Assembly (NCBI GenBank): GCA_037355855.1
Contig: CM074758.1
Coordinates: 3,879,001-3,943,000 of the forward strand
DNA: 64,000 nucleotides
Source of the DNA: Pseudo-nitzschia pungens
Taxonomy: Eukaryota; Bacillariophyta; Bacillariophyceae; Bacillariales; Bacillariaceae
Direction: 5' to 3'
The notes under the pieces were generated by a model. The model was not told the DNA's origin, ran no database searches, and was given only the letters and a program-made list of their open reading frames with translations. Positions 21,301 to 32,173 of the stretch are shown in pieces. A program made the translations under genes and the position numbers. Position 1 is the first letter of the stretch, and each line of letters opens with the position of its first letter.

Positions 21301-23868
21301 GTCAAATGTCATTTTGGTTCTGCTCCCGCCGGCCCTTCTTCAATTATGGAAGATACTGAAAAGATTTTGAAAAGTATTACCAGGGACTTTCAAAACATCC
21401 CAGGTGTACAGATGGATGTGTTTGTTGGGACCTATAGAATTGCATTGGCGTCTTGGAACCATGGCAAAATTATTGTCGTGGATGGCAAAAAGCTCATTAC
21501 AGGAGGAAGTAACTACTATCAAACTGATTACTTGCGGGAAGATCCTGTTTTCGATGTGTCGTTACAAGTATCCGGGGGTGCTGCAATCACCGCACACCGT
21601 TATTCAATGAAACTCTGGTCGACCGCATGCGATTTGATGGAAATTATCGACAAGAAGATGCAAATTGTGACTTCACATCGATCCCCTGATGGTTCGATTG
21701 ACACAGACTACGGTGTAATGGATTCTTGCCCCCAGCACTTTGCTAGTATGGTGAAAGAAGATATTTTAGATGATCCTCCTGCGATGAATGACCGACCGAA
21801 GACGGGTGCGAGTGTCGTCGTGACTGCTCGTCTTGCAAAATTAGGTCCACATCTTAATGGGGGAAGTCACACATCAGACATAGCAGTACTTGCCATGATG
21901 GATGCAGCGAAAAGGAACATCAAATTCTCCCAGCAGGATATGCTACCCTTGATTCTCGGCCAACAAATAGGCTTGGGATTGAATGCACTTCACGCTTCTG
22001 GGTTCAGTTACACTGGGCAGATATCTGCCACATCCTTTGATGATACATGGAGAATAATTGGAGGCATTGCAAAAGCTCTAGCGCGCAAGGTCGACGTTTA
22101 TATGATGGTCAGTGCTCCCTGTGCTTTTGCAGCGAACGATCCAGTTACGTTTCAAGCACCCGTATATGAAAGTGGAATTATTGGCGACGTGAGGGCTCAA
22201 TTTGAATGCCCCAACAATGGAGGACAAGGTGAGGGATTTGACTATTGGGAAACGGTCTACGAAGCTCAATTGAACGAGGGTTATAGCAAGTGGCCAGATG
22301 CGCGAGATCAAGACGAAAAGTGGGGTCACATCAAGGATGGAAAACCAAAACGCATGCTAATCAGGAAAGACGTCGATCATGATCTGGAAGATTCTGTCCA
22401 GCGAAAACTTGTTTATGGATACGGGTGGAGTTTGGACAACATTGCCGAGTGGATCTTTGCATATTACATGATTGTCAAAAAGGAGCGCCCGAAAAATGAT
22501 GATGGCAGCCCCATGACGGCAGATGAGATTGTCAATCATATCTGCACGTACGCACACATCGGGCATGTTCGTCTGACAGCTGAGGAGGAAACTTACAAAC
22601 GCGGACAATTCGGTGGTGGACAAGTAGGCAACCATGCTAAGATTGTGATGGTTGATGACAGCGCTTTCTACATCGGTTCTGACAATGCATATGGCTCGGG
22701 ACTCGCTGAGTTTGGTCTCGTCGTTGATGATCAATCACTGGCACAACAATTCGAGCAACAGTATTGGGATCCGTTGTGGGCTCAGACCCTCGGGACGACA
22801 AGCGCACCTGGACTTGTCACAGGATCTGATGCAGTTGACAAAATGTGTCGTTGGCGTGATGTGAGCCTCACCAAAAAAGATCTCGCTGCTCCATGGAATG
22901 ACTTAACTCATGCTATGTGCAGAACCTTCAGCAATGGAAAAGATTGTAGCAAAGACATGGGCTGCACGTGGGTTGACAAGACGATTCCTCACTGGCAGTG
23001 CACTATTGGTCCGCATGAAAAACGATGTTACATGGAAACTGATTACTGCACTGGGAATTTACTGCAGAATGGTGAATATTGCTGGGAAGATGCTGTATGT
23101 GAAACTGAATATTGCACATGGGGTTTTGAGTGTAAGGATAAATTAGCTCAAAATGAAGGATGTCTTGAGCATGACGACTGTGCTAATGGATACTGCAGCT
23201 GGAAGTTCAAGTGTGATGGAGCGGCATTAGAAGATGGTCAATTTTGCGTATCTGACGATTCTTGCAAATCTGAGCGTTGCAGTATGGCCTACAAATGCGC
23301 ACCCAAACTAAAGGACAACGAAGTATGTGCTCTCAATGATGACTGCGAGTCACCAATTTGTAATAATTTGTTTGAATGTGGATATCAAGAAGATACTGAG
23401 CGCTGTGTCTTCAGTTCGGACTGCCGAAACGGGAAGTGCAACAACGTGTTTAGATGTGGAAAGGTGCCAAATACGTGGACATGCGCCTGGGACAGTGATT
23501 GCCAGAGTGATCGCTGCGCCTGGAACTTCAAGTGTGAAGACAAACTTTCTGATGGATCGACATGCGCGCTCAGCAACAATTGCAAAAGTGGCCTATGCAA
23601 TAATGTCTTCACATGTGGAAGACGAGACAACGGCCAATCTTGCGTTACAGACAATGACTGTAAAAACGACCAATGCAACTGGGGATTCAAATGTGGCAAG
23701 CTCAGTAATGGCCAGCGTTGTGCTGTTGACTCTGACTGTGAAAGCGACCGTTGCACTTGGGAATTCAAGTGTAGAGAAAAGTTGAACAATGGTAGCCGCT
23801 GTTGGAATGATGGTGACTGCAAAAGTAACCGCTGCAAAACGACATGGACTGGTTGGAAATGTAAGTAG
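18361..23868 (+). CDS. Secreted PBP-like / phospholipase D / cysteine-rich multidomain protein
   Basis: Exons 18361-18726 and 19177-23868, spliced in phase 0, give about 1,685 residues. The start is the first ATG of the signal peptide (MMKRQAAIASILLLVGVIT, then VFGQ). Residues ~25-196 are acidic/lysine-rich linker with an EKKKKKKK run. Residues ~197-575 look like a type-1 periplasmic sugar-binding fold (IHVVTHALDD, DAVVVTVPYSS, GVPVFTANTDT, GSSNYDMGVKCG, GQSPFLQGLA). A cysteine-rich joint follows. From ~770 to ~1330 is a phospholipase D domain with two complete HKD motifs: NHGKIIVVDGKKLITGGSN (His884) and NHAKIVMVDDSAFYIGSDN (His1275). Residues ~1400-1685 are about nine repeats of C-x5-C-x4-C-x4/6-C type. 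PLDs hydrolyse or transfer phosphodiester bonds; the substrate here is unknown. A GTAAGT at 23861 overlaps the stop, so a further short exon is possible but not needed. No gene name is recognised. Confidence 0.88.
18727..19176 (+). other. Intron of the host gene (450 bp)
   Basis: Donor AAG|GTAAGC at 18727, acceptor TTTTGACGGGCAG|TCG ending at 19176, preceded by a T-rich tract. In-frame stops lie inside it (for example TAA at 19111-19113). Both flanking frames join in phase 0 into similar acidic, lysine-rich sequence, which supports the splice. Confidence 0.85.
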
Positions 23869-24579
23869 CGTTTCAACCAAAATCAAACCACTTTTTCCAT
23901 TCTCCTTCAATCAAGAACAGCTCGTAAAAGAATTGGAGCGATGATGGATACTTAGTACGTAACACCTGAAATTGGGCATTTCAATGAAATGCAGAAATGA
24001 ATTCGGCGGCATTCAATACTTAGTGCGCGTCCGACTTCATAATTAATAAAACTTGACCAAATTCCCTGGTCTTGTTGTGATGAATATGGATTACTATGTT
24101 GGTTCAAAAGAAACGCGATTGGCTAACCGACCATTCGAAGAAAAAATGATAAAAATTTAATTCATATTTTAGTGTTAAAAAACGTTTTACTATTCAAATA
24201 ATACTAAAAAATACAGTAAACATATTGTAAGTCCTATAACAGTTGAGAATGGTATGAAAATGTGTTGATAATTCACCTCCCTTTCCAGGATGCTAAGGTC
24301 CCTGTGTAGGGAACTGTACCAGGCCTACAGGCTTGAGCATCCAGTAACTGTCTACAAGATGCTAGGCTGTGTACTAAGCAGCGGGCTTAGCAACAGGCTC
24401 CTTACTAGCAACACCAGGCTTACTAGTAGCAACAGGCTTGGGGAGGAAATAATGCGACAAAAACAGTGAACAGCAGCAATAGCTAACAACAGCACGTCGA
24501 GTACTGCTAAACAGTGAGTCCACAGAGCATGCTGTTCATGTTCTATTGCATATGTGAAGATATCCAAGATGGTGCTACT
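23869..24579. other. 3' flank of the host gene, no further gene
   Basis: AT-rich to about 24240. Then GCTTAGCAACAGGCT-type words (24360-24440) resemble the reverse complement of the GCCTGTTGCTAA array at 56.28-56.37 kb. No coding region. Confidence 0.5.
24045..24050 (+). promoter_or_regulatory. Possible poly(A) signal AATAAA
   Basis: AATAAA about 177 nt after the host gene stop, in an AT-rich context. How strictly this organism uses AATAAA is unknown. Confidence 0.35.
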
Positions 24580-24758
24580 TGCCATACCCCCGGTCTACTG
24601 GTAGTGTTTACAAAGTAGTGATATGCAAATTGTGAGCCCTATCAGTTAGTCTATCTGTTATCGATATCAGCAGTCTCCAAATCAGCAATCCGGTGACTTG
24701 CTAATTGTATTTTTATTCCCAGTCCCGAGTGGACTCGTGACTGTTCCGGTGCACGGCA
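24580..24758 (-). repeat. 3' LTR of element H (179 bp)
   Basis: Clearly homologous to the 189-bp LTRs of element I, with the same TGCCATAC and GCACGGCA ends but several small gaps and substitutions. Confidence 0.9.
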
Positions 24759-24786
24759 TGCTCCTCCATGGTACTGTTACATTTAG

Positions 24787-27693
24787 TTACTTCTCCAGTC
24801 TAGTGCTATCCCTGCAATAATAGGGGTGGACTCTCCTGATATTAACCCGGTCAGTTACAAAGGGAGCAGTTTCAATAGTTACAGTTCCATTATTATGGGC
24901 CTTGAGCACCTTGTAAGGTCCTTGCCATGGGAAGGATAGTTTTGGAATAATACCCTTCCTTTCCAGGGTGACATAGTCTCCTTCCTTATAGACATGGGGG
25001 ATCCTCTTCTGCTTCTCCCTGATGTTGCTCTTGTGGATTCTTTTCTGCTTCCTTGCTCGGATTGCTTCCCAGTTGACTGGGAAGTTCACTAGCATGAACA
25101 TGTCCCTTCCAAACACCAGTTGAGCTGGGGAGTACCCCAGGGTGGTGTGGATGGCGCTTCTAATGGCATACGCTGCCTTGGTGGTGAATTCCTCAAAGGG
25201 GTCCTTCTTGTGGAGGTCCCTATTCTCCAGGTTAAAAGACAATACGCAGTCTTTTAGAACCTGATGGATCCTTTCCAACACCAAATTGGACTGTGGATTC
25301 CATGCCCCACTGGGCTTTCTTTTCATTCCCATGTTCTCACAGAGCTCTTGGAACTCTACTTTGAACTCACTCCCACCATCAAAGCCAATTTCCTTTGGGC
25401 GCATATACCTTGCTAGCCAGGTACTGTCCAACAATCGTTGGGTTTCTGCTGCATTTGGTGAGTCCTTCAGGTGAGCCAGTTCAAACCATCCGGTTACTGG
25501 GTCCACCATGGTGAGGATGTGAATTTGGTAGTCTTTACCATTTTTTTGGTGGACAGTTGCAGGTCCCCAGAGGTCCACATTGACCCTCTGCCATTTTGTA
25601 ACCTCAACTGCTTTCTCCGGTAGCAGTTCGTATTTCTTCTGACCACTTTTCTTAAACATATGACACATGTGGCAGTGCTTGCAGAGGTCCTGGACGTCCT
25701 TCCTCAGACCTTTCCAGGTGAATACCAAGCGGACGCTTTGTTCCATTCTCTTTTCTCCAGGGTGGACCAACATGGTGTGGTACCATTCCATGACTCTTTC
25801 TTTGAGTTTGTCGGGAATGAGAATTTTCCCTTCTTTGTGGATGAGACTGTAACCTTCCACATTTTTGGTTGTTAGTTGTTTGTCTTTTTCCAGTGCACTC
25901 GTGATCTCTGTGTCCTTTTGCTGGTAGAACTGGATCATGTCCGGGGCAAGTGGGAATGCACTATTGCCCTGGAATTCTTCCGGTGATTCTTCTCCAAGTG
26001 GGAATAGGAGCTGTCGGAGGTGCTCTTCCTCATCCGCGTAGGTGAGGGGCTTATTTGGTGGTAGCCATTCCACTGTGTCTGCGGGGTCAACGGTGATGTC
26101 CAAGCGCGACAGGGCATCTGCTGCGTCATTGTCTTTGCCAGCAACATGCTTGACTACCGGATGGAACTCCTCTATGAGAAGCCTGCACCGAACCATCCTT
26201 TGGGTGGGCATCTGCTGATAGAGCAGGTTAAGGTGGTCTGTGTGGATAGTCACATCTTGGCCTCGTAGGATTCCTTCGAATGGTTTGAGCCCTTCCACTA
26301 TACCCAGGAGTTCCTTTTCTCCGACAGTGTAGTTGAGCTGCGCTGAGTTCAGTTTCCTTGTGTAGAATCCGAGGGGTTTGCCATCTTGGCATACAGTTGC
26401 TCCCAGTTGCCTGTCACTGTCGTCTGAGTAGAGATGAAATGGTTTCGTAAAGTCCGGGAACGCAAGCTTTGCTTCTTCTGCGAGCATCCTCTTCGCCTCC
26501 ATGAAAGCTTTCTGCTCTGCTGGGCCCCAGTACCAGTTCATTTTGCCCTTTTTCCCAGCTAGTTTGTTGAGGCGGGCCAGGATGTGGGAGCGACGCTTCC
26601 ACATATCTCTGTAGAAATTTACCATACCAAGGAACATCTTGAGTTGCTTGGTGTTCTTTGGGGCTTCCAGGCGCTTCATCGCCTCCAGCTTCTTTGGCTG
26701 GGGTTGGATGCCCTCTGTTGTTAATAGAAATCCCAGATATTCCACTTCTTTTTGCATGAAAAAGGATTTCCTGGGATTGGCTCCGAAGCCAGCATCATCC
26801 AGCCTTTGTAGGACTGTATCGATTTTGTTGAGGTGATCCTGCTCAGATTCTCCTTCTCTTTGGATGATTAGGATATCGTCGATGTAGACAAGGACATATT
26901 CCAGATCACCTAGTAGGTTCATCATGACTGATTGGAAGATATCCGGAGCACAAGCAATCCCCATTGCCAATCTCTTGTAGGCATACTTTCCCCATGGTAA
27001 AATGGTTGAACAGATTTTCTGGCTCTCCTTGCAGATGGGAATGGTATAATATCCCTGGGATAAGTCCAGCGCCGTAGCTGATTTGAACTTTTGCAGTCTT
27101 TGGATTGTTTCCCCTATTTGTGGTAGTGGGAACGGTTTCCGCTGAATGGCTGCGTTCATCTTACGAAAGTCTGTGAGGACTCAAATATCCCCTGTCTTTT
27201 TGGGTTGACAAAACGTCGGGGATGCCCACGGTGAATCATCATCGTGGGGGAGTTTCTCCAGAACTCCAATATCACAGAGTCTGTTGATCTCCTTCGGTAG
27301 TGCTTGTTCGAAGGCATGAGGCACAGAGTAGTACCTTTGCTGGACCGGTTTGACCCCTGGTTGGAGTTCGATTGAGACCAGTTCTATATTTTTGAGTAGT
27401 CCCAGACCTCCTGCAGAGAGAGTGGGGAACTTTTTCAATGTTTTCTTTAAGGCTTCCTTGGACTCGGCTGTGATCTCCAGGTTGTTGACCATAGTATCTA
27501 TATCAACCTTTGAGTAATCTGCATCCAGGATTTTGGATTGCCTCTCTTCCTCTTGGTGGGGGATTGGACTTAGTGTGTTGGCAAAGAATACTGCCTCACA
27601 TTTGTCCGGGTCAGCAAGCTCCCCCATTCCCTTCATGGGGATGGAATCACCCTGCCATTTGATTGTTCGGGAGCTGTATTTTATATCCAGCCC
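24787..27693 (-). pseudogene. pol: Element H pol, RT to integrase part
   Basis: Two open pieces, 24787-27180 and 27181-27693, separated by one in-frame UGA (27181-27183). It replaces the Arg codon CGA found at that place in element I, just before VLTDFRKMNAA. Everything downstream is still open: RT (catalytic YIDDILII), RNase H (LYSDDSDRQLGA), integrase (NVDLWGP, FDGGSEF, NPQSNLVLERIH) and the GPY/F module. The upstream end stops at LGLDIKYSS, where element C is inserted. Confidence 0.9.
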
Positions 27694-28017
27694 TGTTACG
27701 GTCTAGAGTAGAAATTTCGGAGTAGTATGAAAATTGTGAATGTTTAGATACTTTACGAGATATTGTTACGCGAATTAAGAATGGAGACATATAAAATTTG
27801 AGGTCGCGAGCATAGCCACATTTTGGCATGCTCTGCCATAAATGTTGATTCATTGTCGGTTCCCACGATTAGGCATATATCACCTTCTGGGACTCGACCA
27901 TAATAGTTAGAACACATATCGAAATGTATTCATGACTGAATATATATAATATTCGATTCCCATATGGGATTCGGTTAATTATTCAATCGTGACTGCTAGC
28001 TACGCTAGCCCATCACA
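27694..28017 (-). repeat. 3' LTR of element C (324 bp)
   Basis: TGTTACGG to CCATCACA; close to the LTR of element A. Terminal hairpin GCTAGC-GTA-GCTAGC at 27995-28009. Confidence 0.93.
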
Positions 28018-28047
28018 TAGTGCCCCATGATTGAACAAATCCCATAC

Positions 28048-30685
28048 TTAAGCTGCCCAATGGATTGCTGAGCTGTTGGAGCAGTCGAAATCGGAATGGT
28101 CCGTTGGGACCTCTTTGTAAGGGGTTAGCTTCCGAATATTAACTGTGTCGATAACCGTTGGAGTCTTCTGAATTTTAACAGTACCATTATCATGGACTTG
28201 GGCAATAGTGAATGGTCCTGTCTTTCGTGGCTGTAGCTTGTCCGGATCGGGCTCTTGCATCCATACCTTTTCATTGGGTTGGAAGGTATGTTCCTTGCGT
28301 TTTGCATTATCCCTGAGCAGAGCCTTGTTAATGCCTTGCTGTCTTAGTTGTTGCAGCGTCAATAGGTTGGAGGTTAGTGGTAGATCTATCAGCATGTCCC
28401 AATTGAATACAAGGGATCCAGGGGATGCCTGTAGGGCAGCATTGACAGCGCATCTGGAGGCATGCATGCAAGTCGTGAGAGCATTATCTATGAGTTGACT
28501 GGCTCTGGTATTTGCTTGTGGAGGATTAACATGCACGAGGACTCGTAGGATATCAGCAACTGTGTGATGGACACGCTTGCATATGGCATTAGACTGGGGG
28601 TTCTTCACTGTTGTTGGTACCGATTGGATTCCATACTGCTTGAGGGTAGTTTGAAATTCAGCCCCTAGAAATTCACCACCATTGTCATGGACACACCTGA
28701 TAGGTCTTGGTTATCTTGAGAGCCAGCAGTTCTTGAATTGGTCTGATGCATGCTGCGAGGACTTATCCCCGATTGTGATGATTTCAAGGAGGTTGGTAAC
28801 GGGATCAATACAGGTTAGGGCTTTGAAGTTGTAGTTCTTGCCTTGAGCTGTAATCTTCCATGGGCCTATGAGGTCCACATGCACCTCGTTGAATGGTGAT
28901 AGTGGTGCTTCTTTTGGTGGAAGCTTCCCATACTTGGAGTGCTGGTTCTTGTATTTAATGCAGTTGTCAGGGCATATATAGGACTTGCATAGGCTGGTTA
29001 GATTGTCAGCATAGAATCGGGCTGATATAGTCTGTTGTAATCTGGTGGATCCACAATGACCCAACAGGAGATGATACCACTTGATGGTATCATTAATAAG
29101 TGATGCTGGTATGTAGATTCTCCAGCATTCGGGATTGGATTGATTTGCGTAGCAAAGTATCTTGTTGCCCTCTAATTCTTGGTAGAAGAAGGCTTTGGAT
29201 TGCATCTTGAACTTGATCGTGGGATCTTTCTGCTGATGAAGATATATATTTGAGTAGTTGACCGGGCATTCCAGATCTTGGTTGTTTGGTAGGTTGATAA
29301 GACACTCATTGTTCAGCAAACAGGATTGTAATTCCTGATCTGCGTCATTGCATAAGTGCTGGAATAGGTTGGGGAACTCTGCTAGAAACAGTTCTTCATC
29401 TTGTTTAGGGACTTCAAGCTTCAAGAAATCGATTAAGGTGCCCTTTGAGAGGGCTTTCTTCCCTTCAGTAGGTGGATCCATCCTGGGAAGTCTGGAGAAG
29501 GCATCAGCAAGAACGTTCTTCTTGCCTTCAACATAGGTGAGATTGACACCGAATTCTTCCAGGAATAGTCTCCACCGGAGGACTCATTGGACTGAGAGGG
29601 TTCTGAAGGTAAGGTTCTTATGGTCAGTGTATACATTGATGACTCCGCCGAGGAGCATCTTTCTGTACTCTTTGCAGCAGAGTACAATGGCTAGGAGTTC
29701 TTTTTCCATAGTTGTATAATTTTTCTGGGCATCAGATAGTTTCTTGGACCAATATGCAATAGACTTGCCATCTTGTATTATGGCAGCACCCAGTTGTAGG
29801 TCTGAGGCATCAGTGTACAGTTCAAAGGGCTTGTTGAGGTCTGGATAGGTGTTCAGCGCATCTGCTGCCACCATTGCTTTCATCTCTTGAAAGGCTTTAT
29901 CTTGAGCAGGTCCCCAAGTGAAGGCCGAAGGAGCTTTCCTTTGTTTGGCTTTGATGGTAGCTGCTTGAGGAGTCTTCTTGGGGGTCCCAGTGATATCAAA
30001 GAGAGGAGCTAGGACATGGGACCTGCGAGGCCACATATCTCTGTAGTATCCTACTGCTCCCAGGAAGGACTTGACTTGAGTTATAGTTCGTGGCCGGTCC
30101 ATATGTAGGATGGCTTCAATCTTCTTTCTCCATGGCTTAACTGCTGTAGGAGTCATCCAATAGCCTAGGAAGTCAGTTTCTTGTACAGCCCAATCACATT
30201 TGAGTGGGTTGCATTTAAGTCCATTTTGGTTGAGCCGGTCTAGGATCTTGTCGATCGTCTTCATGTGTAGATCAAAGGAGCCATTGGTCCAGATACCAAT
30301 ATCATCAATATAAACAGTGCAGTCAGTGTCTTGTAGGATATCTTCCATTAGTTGCTGAGCAACATCTGGAGAGACTTTGACACCCATTGGTAGTCTTTGA
30401 TACTCATAGCAACCATAAGGAGTGACTATGGTACAGAGCTTCTTGCTTGCGTCATCCAGTTCAAAGCAGTAGTATTGCATGGACAAGTCAATCTTGGTGA
30501 AGTGAGTATACTTGCCACGCTTGTTCATGATGTCTTGTATCCTGGGGATTGGATAAGGACGTCTCTCAAGAAGCTCGTTGAGTTCTCTGAAGTCTGACAC
30601 CCATCTAACTCGGTTGTCCTTCTTTGGAACAATAAAGGTAGGGAATGCCCATTCAGCTGGTCCAGTGCATCTCTTGAGGACTCCA
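28048..30685 (-). pseudogene. pol: Element C pol, RT-RNaseH-integrase portion
   Basis: Family-1 Pol from the RT block KRCTGPAEWAFPTF (broken at 30685 by element B) through YIDDIGIW and RNase H (ELYTDASDLQLGAAI) to integrase. A UGA at 29584-29586 interrupts RNase H after FRTLSVQ, and a UAA (Tyr codon lost) near 28,711 interrupts integrase before PRPIRCVHDNGGEF. The rest keeps the integrase catalytic residues and the GPF/Y module. Confidence 0.9.
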
Positions 30686-31008
30686 TGTGACACTGTAGCG
30701 TAGCTACATTCACGAATGAATAATTAAACGAATCCCATACGGGAATCAAATATATGTTTATATTCAACGAGGGATACATTCGATATGTGTCCCAATTATT
30801 ATGGTTGAGTCCCAGAAGATAATATATGCCTAATCGTGGGAACTGACAATGAAACAACATTTATGGCAGAGCATGCCAAAATGTGGCTATGCTCGCGACC
30901 TCAATTTTTATATGTTTCCATTTATAATTCGCGTAACAATATTTCGTAAAGTATCTAAACATTCACAATATTCATACCACTCCGAAATTTCTACCTTAAC
31001 GTGTAACA
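30686..31008 (+). repeat. 5' LTR of element B (323 bp)
   Basis: TGTGACAC to GTGTAACA. Terminal stem-loop TGTAGC-GTA-GCTACA at 30694-30708; internal hairpin GAGCATGCC/GGCTATGCTC at 30869-30894. Confidence 0.95.
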
Positions 31009-31020
31009 CAGTAATTACTG
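31009..31020 (+). other. Palindrome CAGTAATTACTG at the primer-site position
   Basis: Perfect 12-bp palindrome immediately after the 5' LTR, where tRNA-primed elements carry TGG-type sequence. The same palindrome adjoins the 5' LTR of A (7976-7987), C (41964-41975), D (39590-39601), E (42571-42582) and G (50516-50527). Confidence 0.85.
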
Positions 31021-31126
31021 TTTATCTTTAAGTAGAAAGACAGTAACTATCAGTACTGAAGAAACTCATCTCCGAAATCATCGATAGCCTCAACAACAGA
31101 GGCAACCTGTATCTCCAACAAACACT

Positions 31127-32173
31127 ATGGCAGGTCTATACAGAGACCCACCGATCTCCTATAAAAGCTCCTTCGACCGAACGAAACCCAAGCTTTTCAC
31201 ACTGTACAACACCAACGCCGACGGCAACACCGACAGTATCAAGGTCCCCCTTTTTACAGAAAAAGGAGGCCTGGAAGAACTCTTATTTGTCGAAGAATCA
31301 TTCCGAAACGCCGCCAAACTCATACAGCTTCCAGTCAGCAAACACCTCACCCACTTCAGCCGCTGCCTCACGACTGATGCACAGAGCAAGTGGAACAACA
31401 TGATACAAGACCCTCTAGATCCCGACAATCTCCAATATGAAGAAGAAGAGATTGGAGGATATGAACAAGCCATTTTGGACTTCACCAAGTTCTATTGCAA
31501 TGCCAGAGATGCACGAGACATCATGCACACCTATCTACGAAGCAACGACTGCAGAAAGACACCAGCAATGACTTGTAAAGATCACGCCGACCGAATTATA
31601 ATCCTCATGAAATACACCAGAAAACTGGATGGAAGCAGCGCTCCTCTCTCCAAGGTGGAGAAATTAACCATTCTCCTACACTCCTTTCCAGCGTCATGGA
31701 TCGAACACTACGGCATGATCCACAGTGGCATACACGAAGATACCACTGTCCAATTCATTGTCGATCACATGAGCTGCCACGAGAGACAAGCTAACAAAAA
31801 GAGCAACAAGAACAACAACAAACAACAGAAACGCTCGAACAATTCTTCAAACAACAGCAACTCTCGAAAGCGCAACTCGCATTCCAACCACAAGGGAAAC
31901 AACAACAAGAAGAAGTCTAACCCGTGTCGCATCCCCGGACACAATCATGATTGGTCCGAATGCCCGAAGAACAAGTTCTCCAAGAACTACAACAAGAATG
32001 GCACTCATCAGAAGACAGGAACAGGAGAGACCTTTCATACCCACACTCACTTTGCCCCTGGCAGCAACGAGTCCTTCCAAGCCCACATGAAAGCAGCAAT
32101 GGAATCATACCATTCTGAACATGGTGGACGCACTGAAAGAAGTATCGATGGGGAACTTGTTTGGCTCCCCTGA
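31127..32173 (+). CDS. gag: Family-1 gypsy Gag, element B (348 aa)
   Basis: Starts MAGLYRDPPISYKSS. Residues to about 225 form a helix-rich capsid-like region (FHRC-like block FSRCLTTDAQSKWNNM, then HADRIIILMKY and LLHSFPASWIEHYG). Then comes an Asn/Lys/Arg-rich basic linker and an unusual zinc knuckle CRIPGHNHDWSEC (C-x4-H-x-H-x4-C). A C-terminal segment (FQAHMKAAMESYHSEHGGRTERS) precedes UGA. Pol continues in the same frame with no ATG at the junction, so readthrough is the simplest route to Gag-Pol. Confidence 0.92.
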   Translation: MAGLYRDPPISYKSSFDRTKPKLFTLYNTNADGNTDSIKVPLFTEKGGLEELLFVEESFRNAAKLIQLPVSKHLTHFSRCLTTDAQSKWNNMIQDPLDPDNLQYEEEEIGGYEQAILDFTKFYCNARDARDIMHTYLRSNDCRKTPAMTCKDHADRIIILMKYTRKLDGSSAPLSKVEKLTILLHSFPASWIEHYGMIHSGIHEDTTVQFIVDHMSCHERQANKKSNKNNNKQQKRSNNSSNNSNSRKRNSHSNHKGNNNKKKSNPCRIPGHNHDWSECPKNKFSKNYNKNGTHQKTGTGETFHTHTHFAPGSNESFQAHMKAAMESYHSEHGGRTERSIDGELVWLP

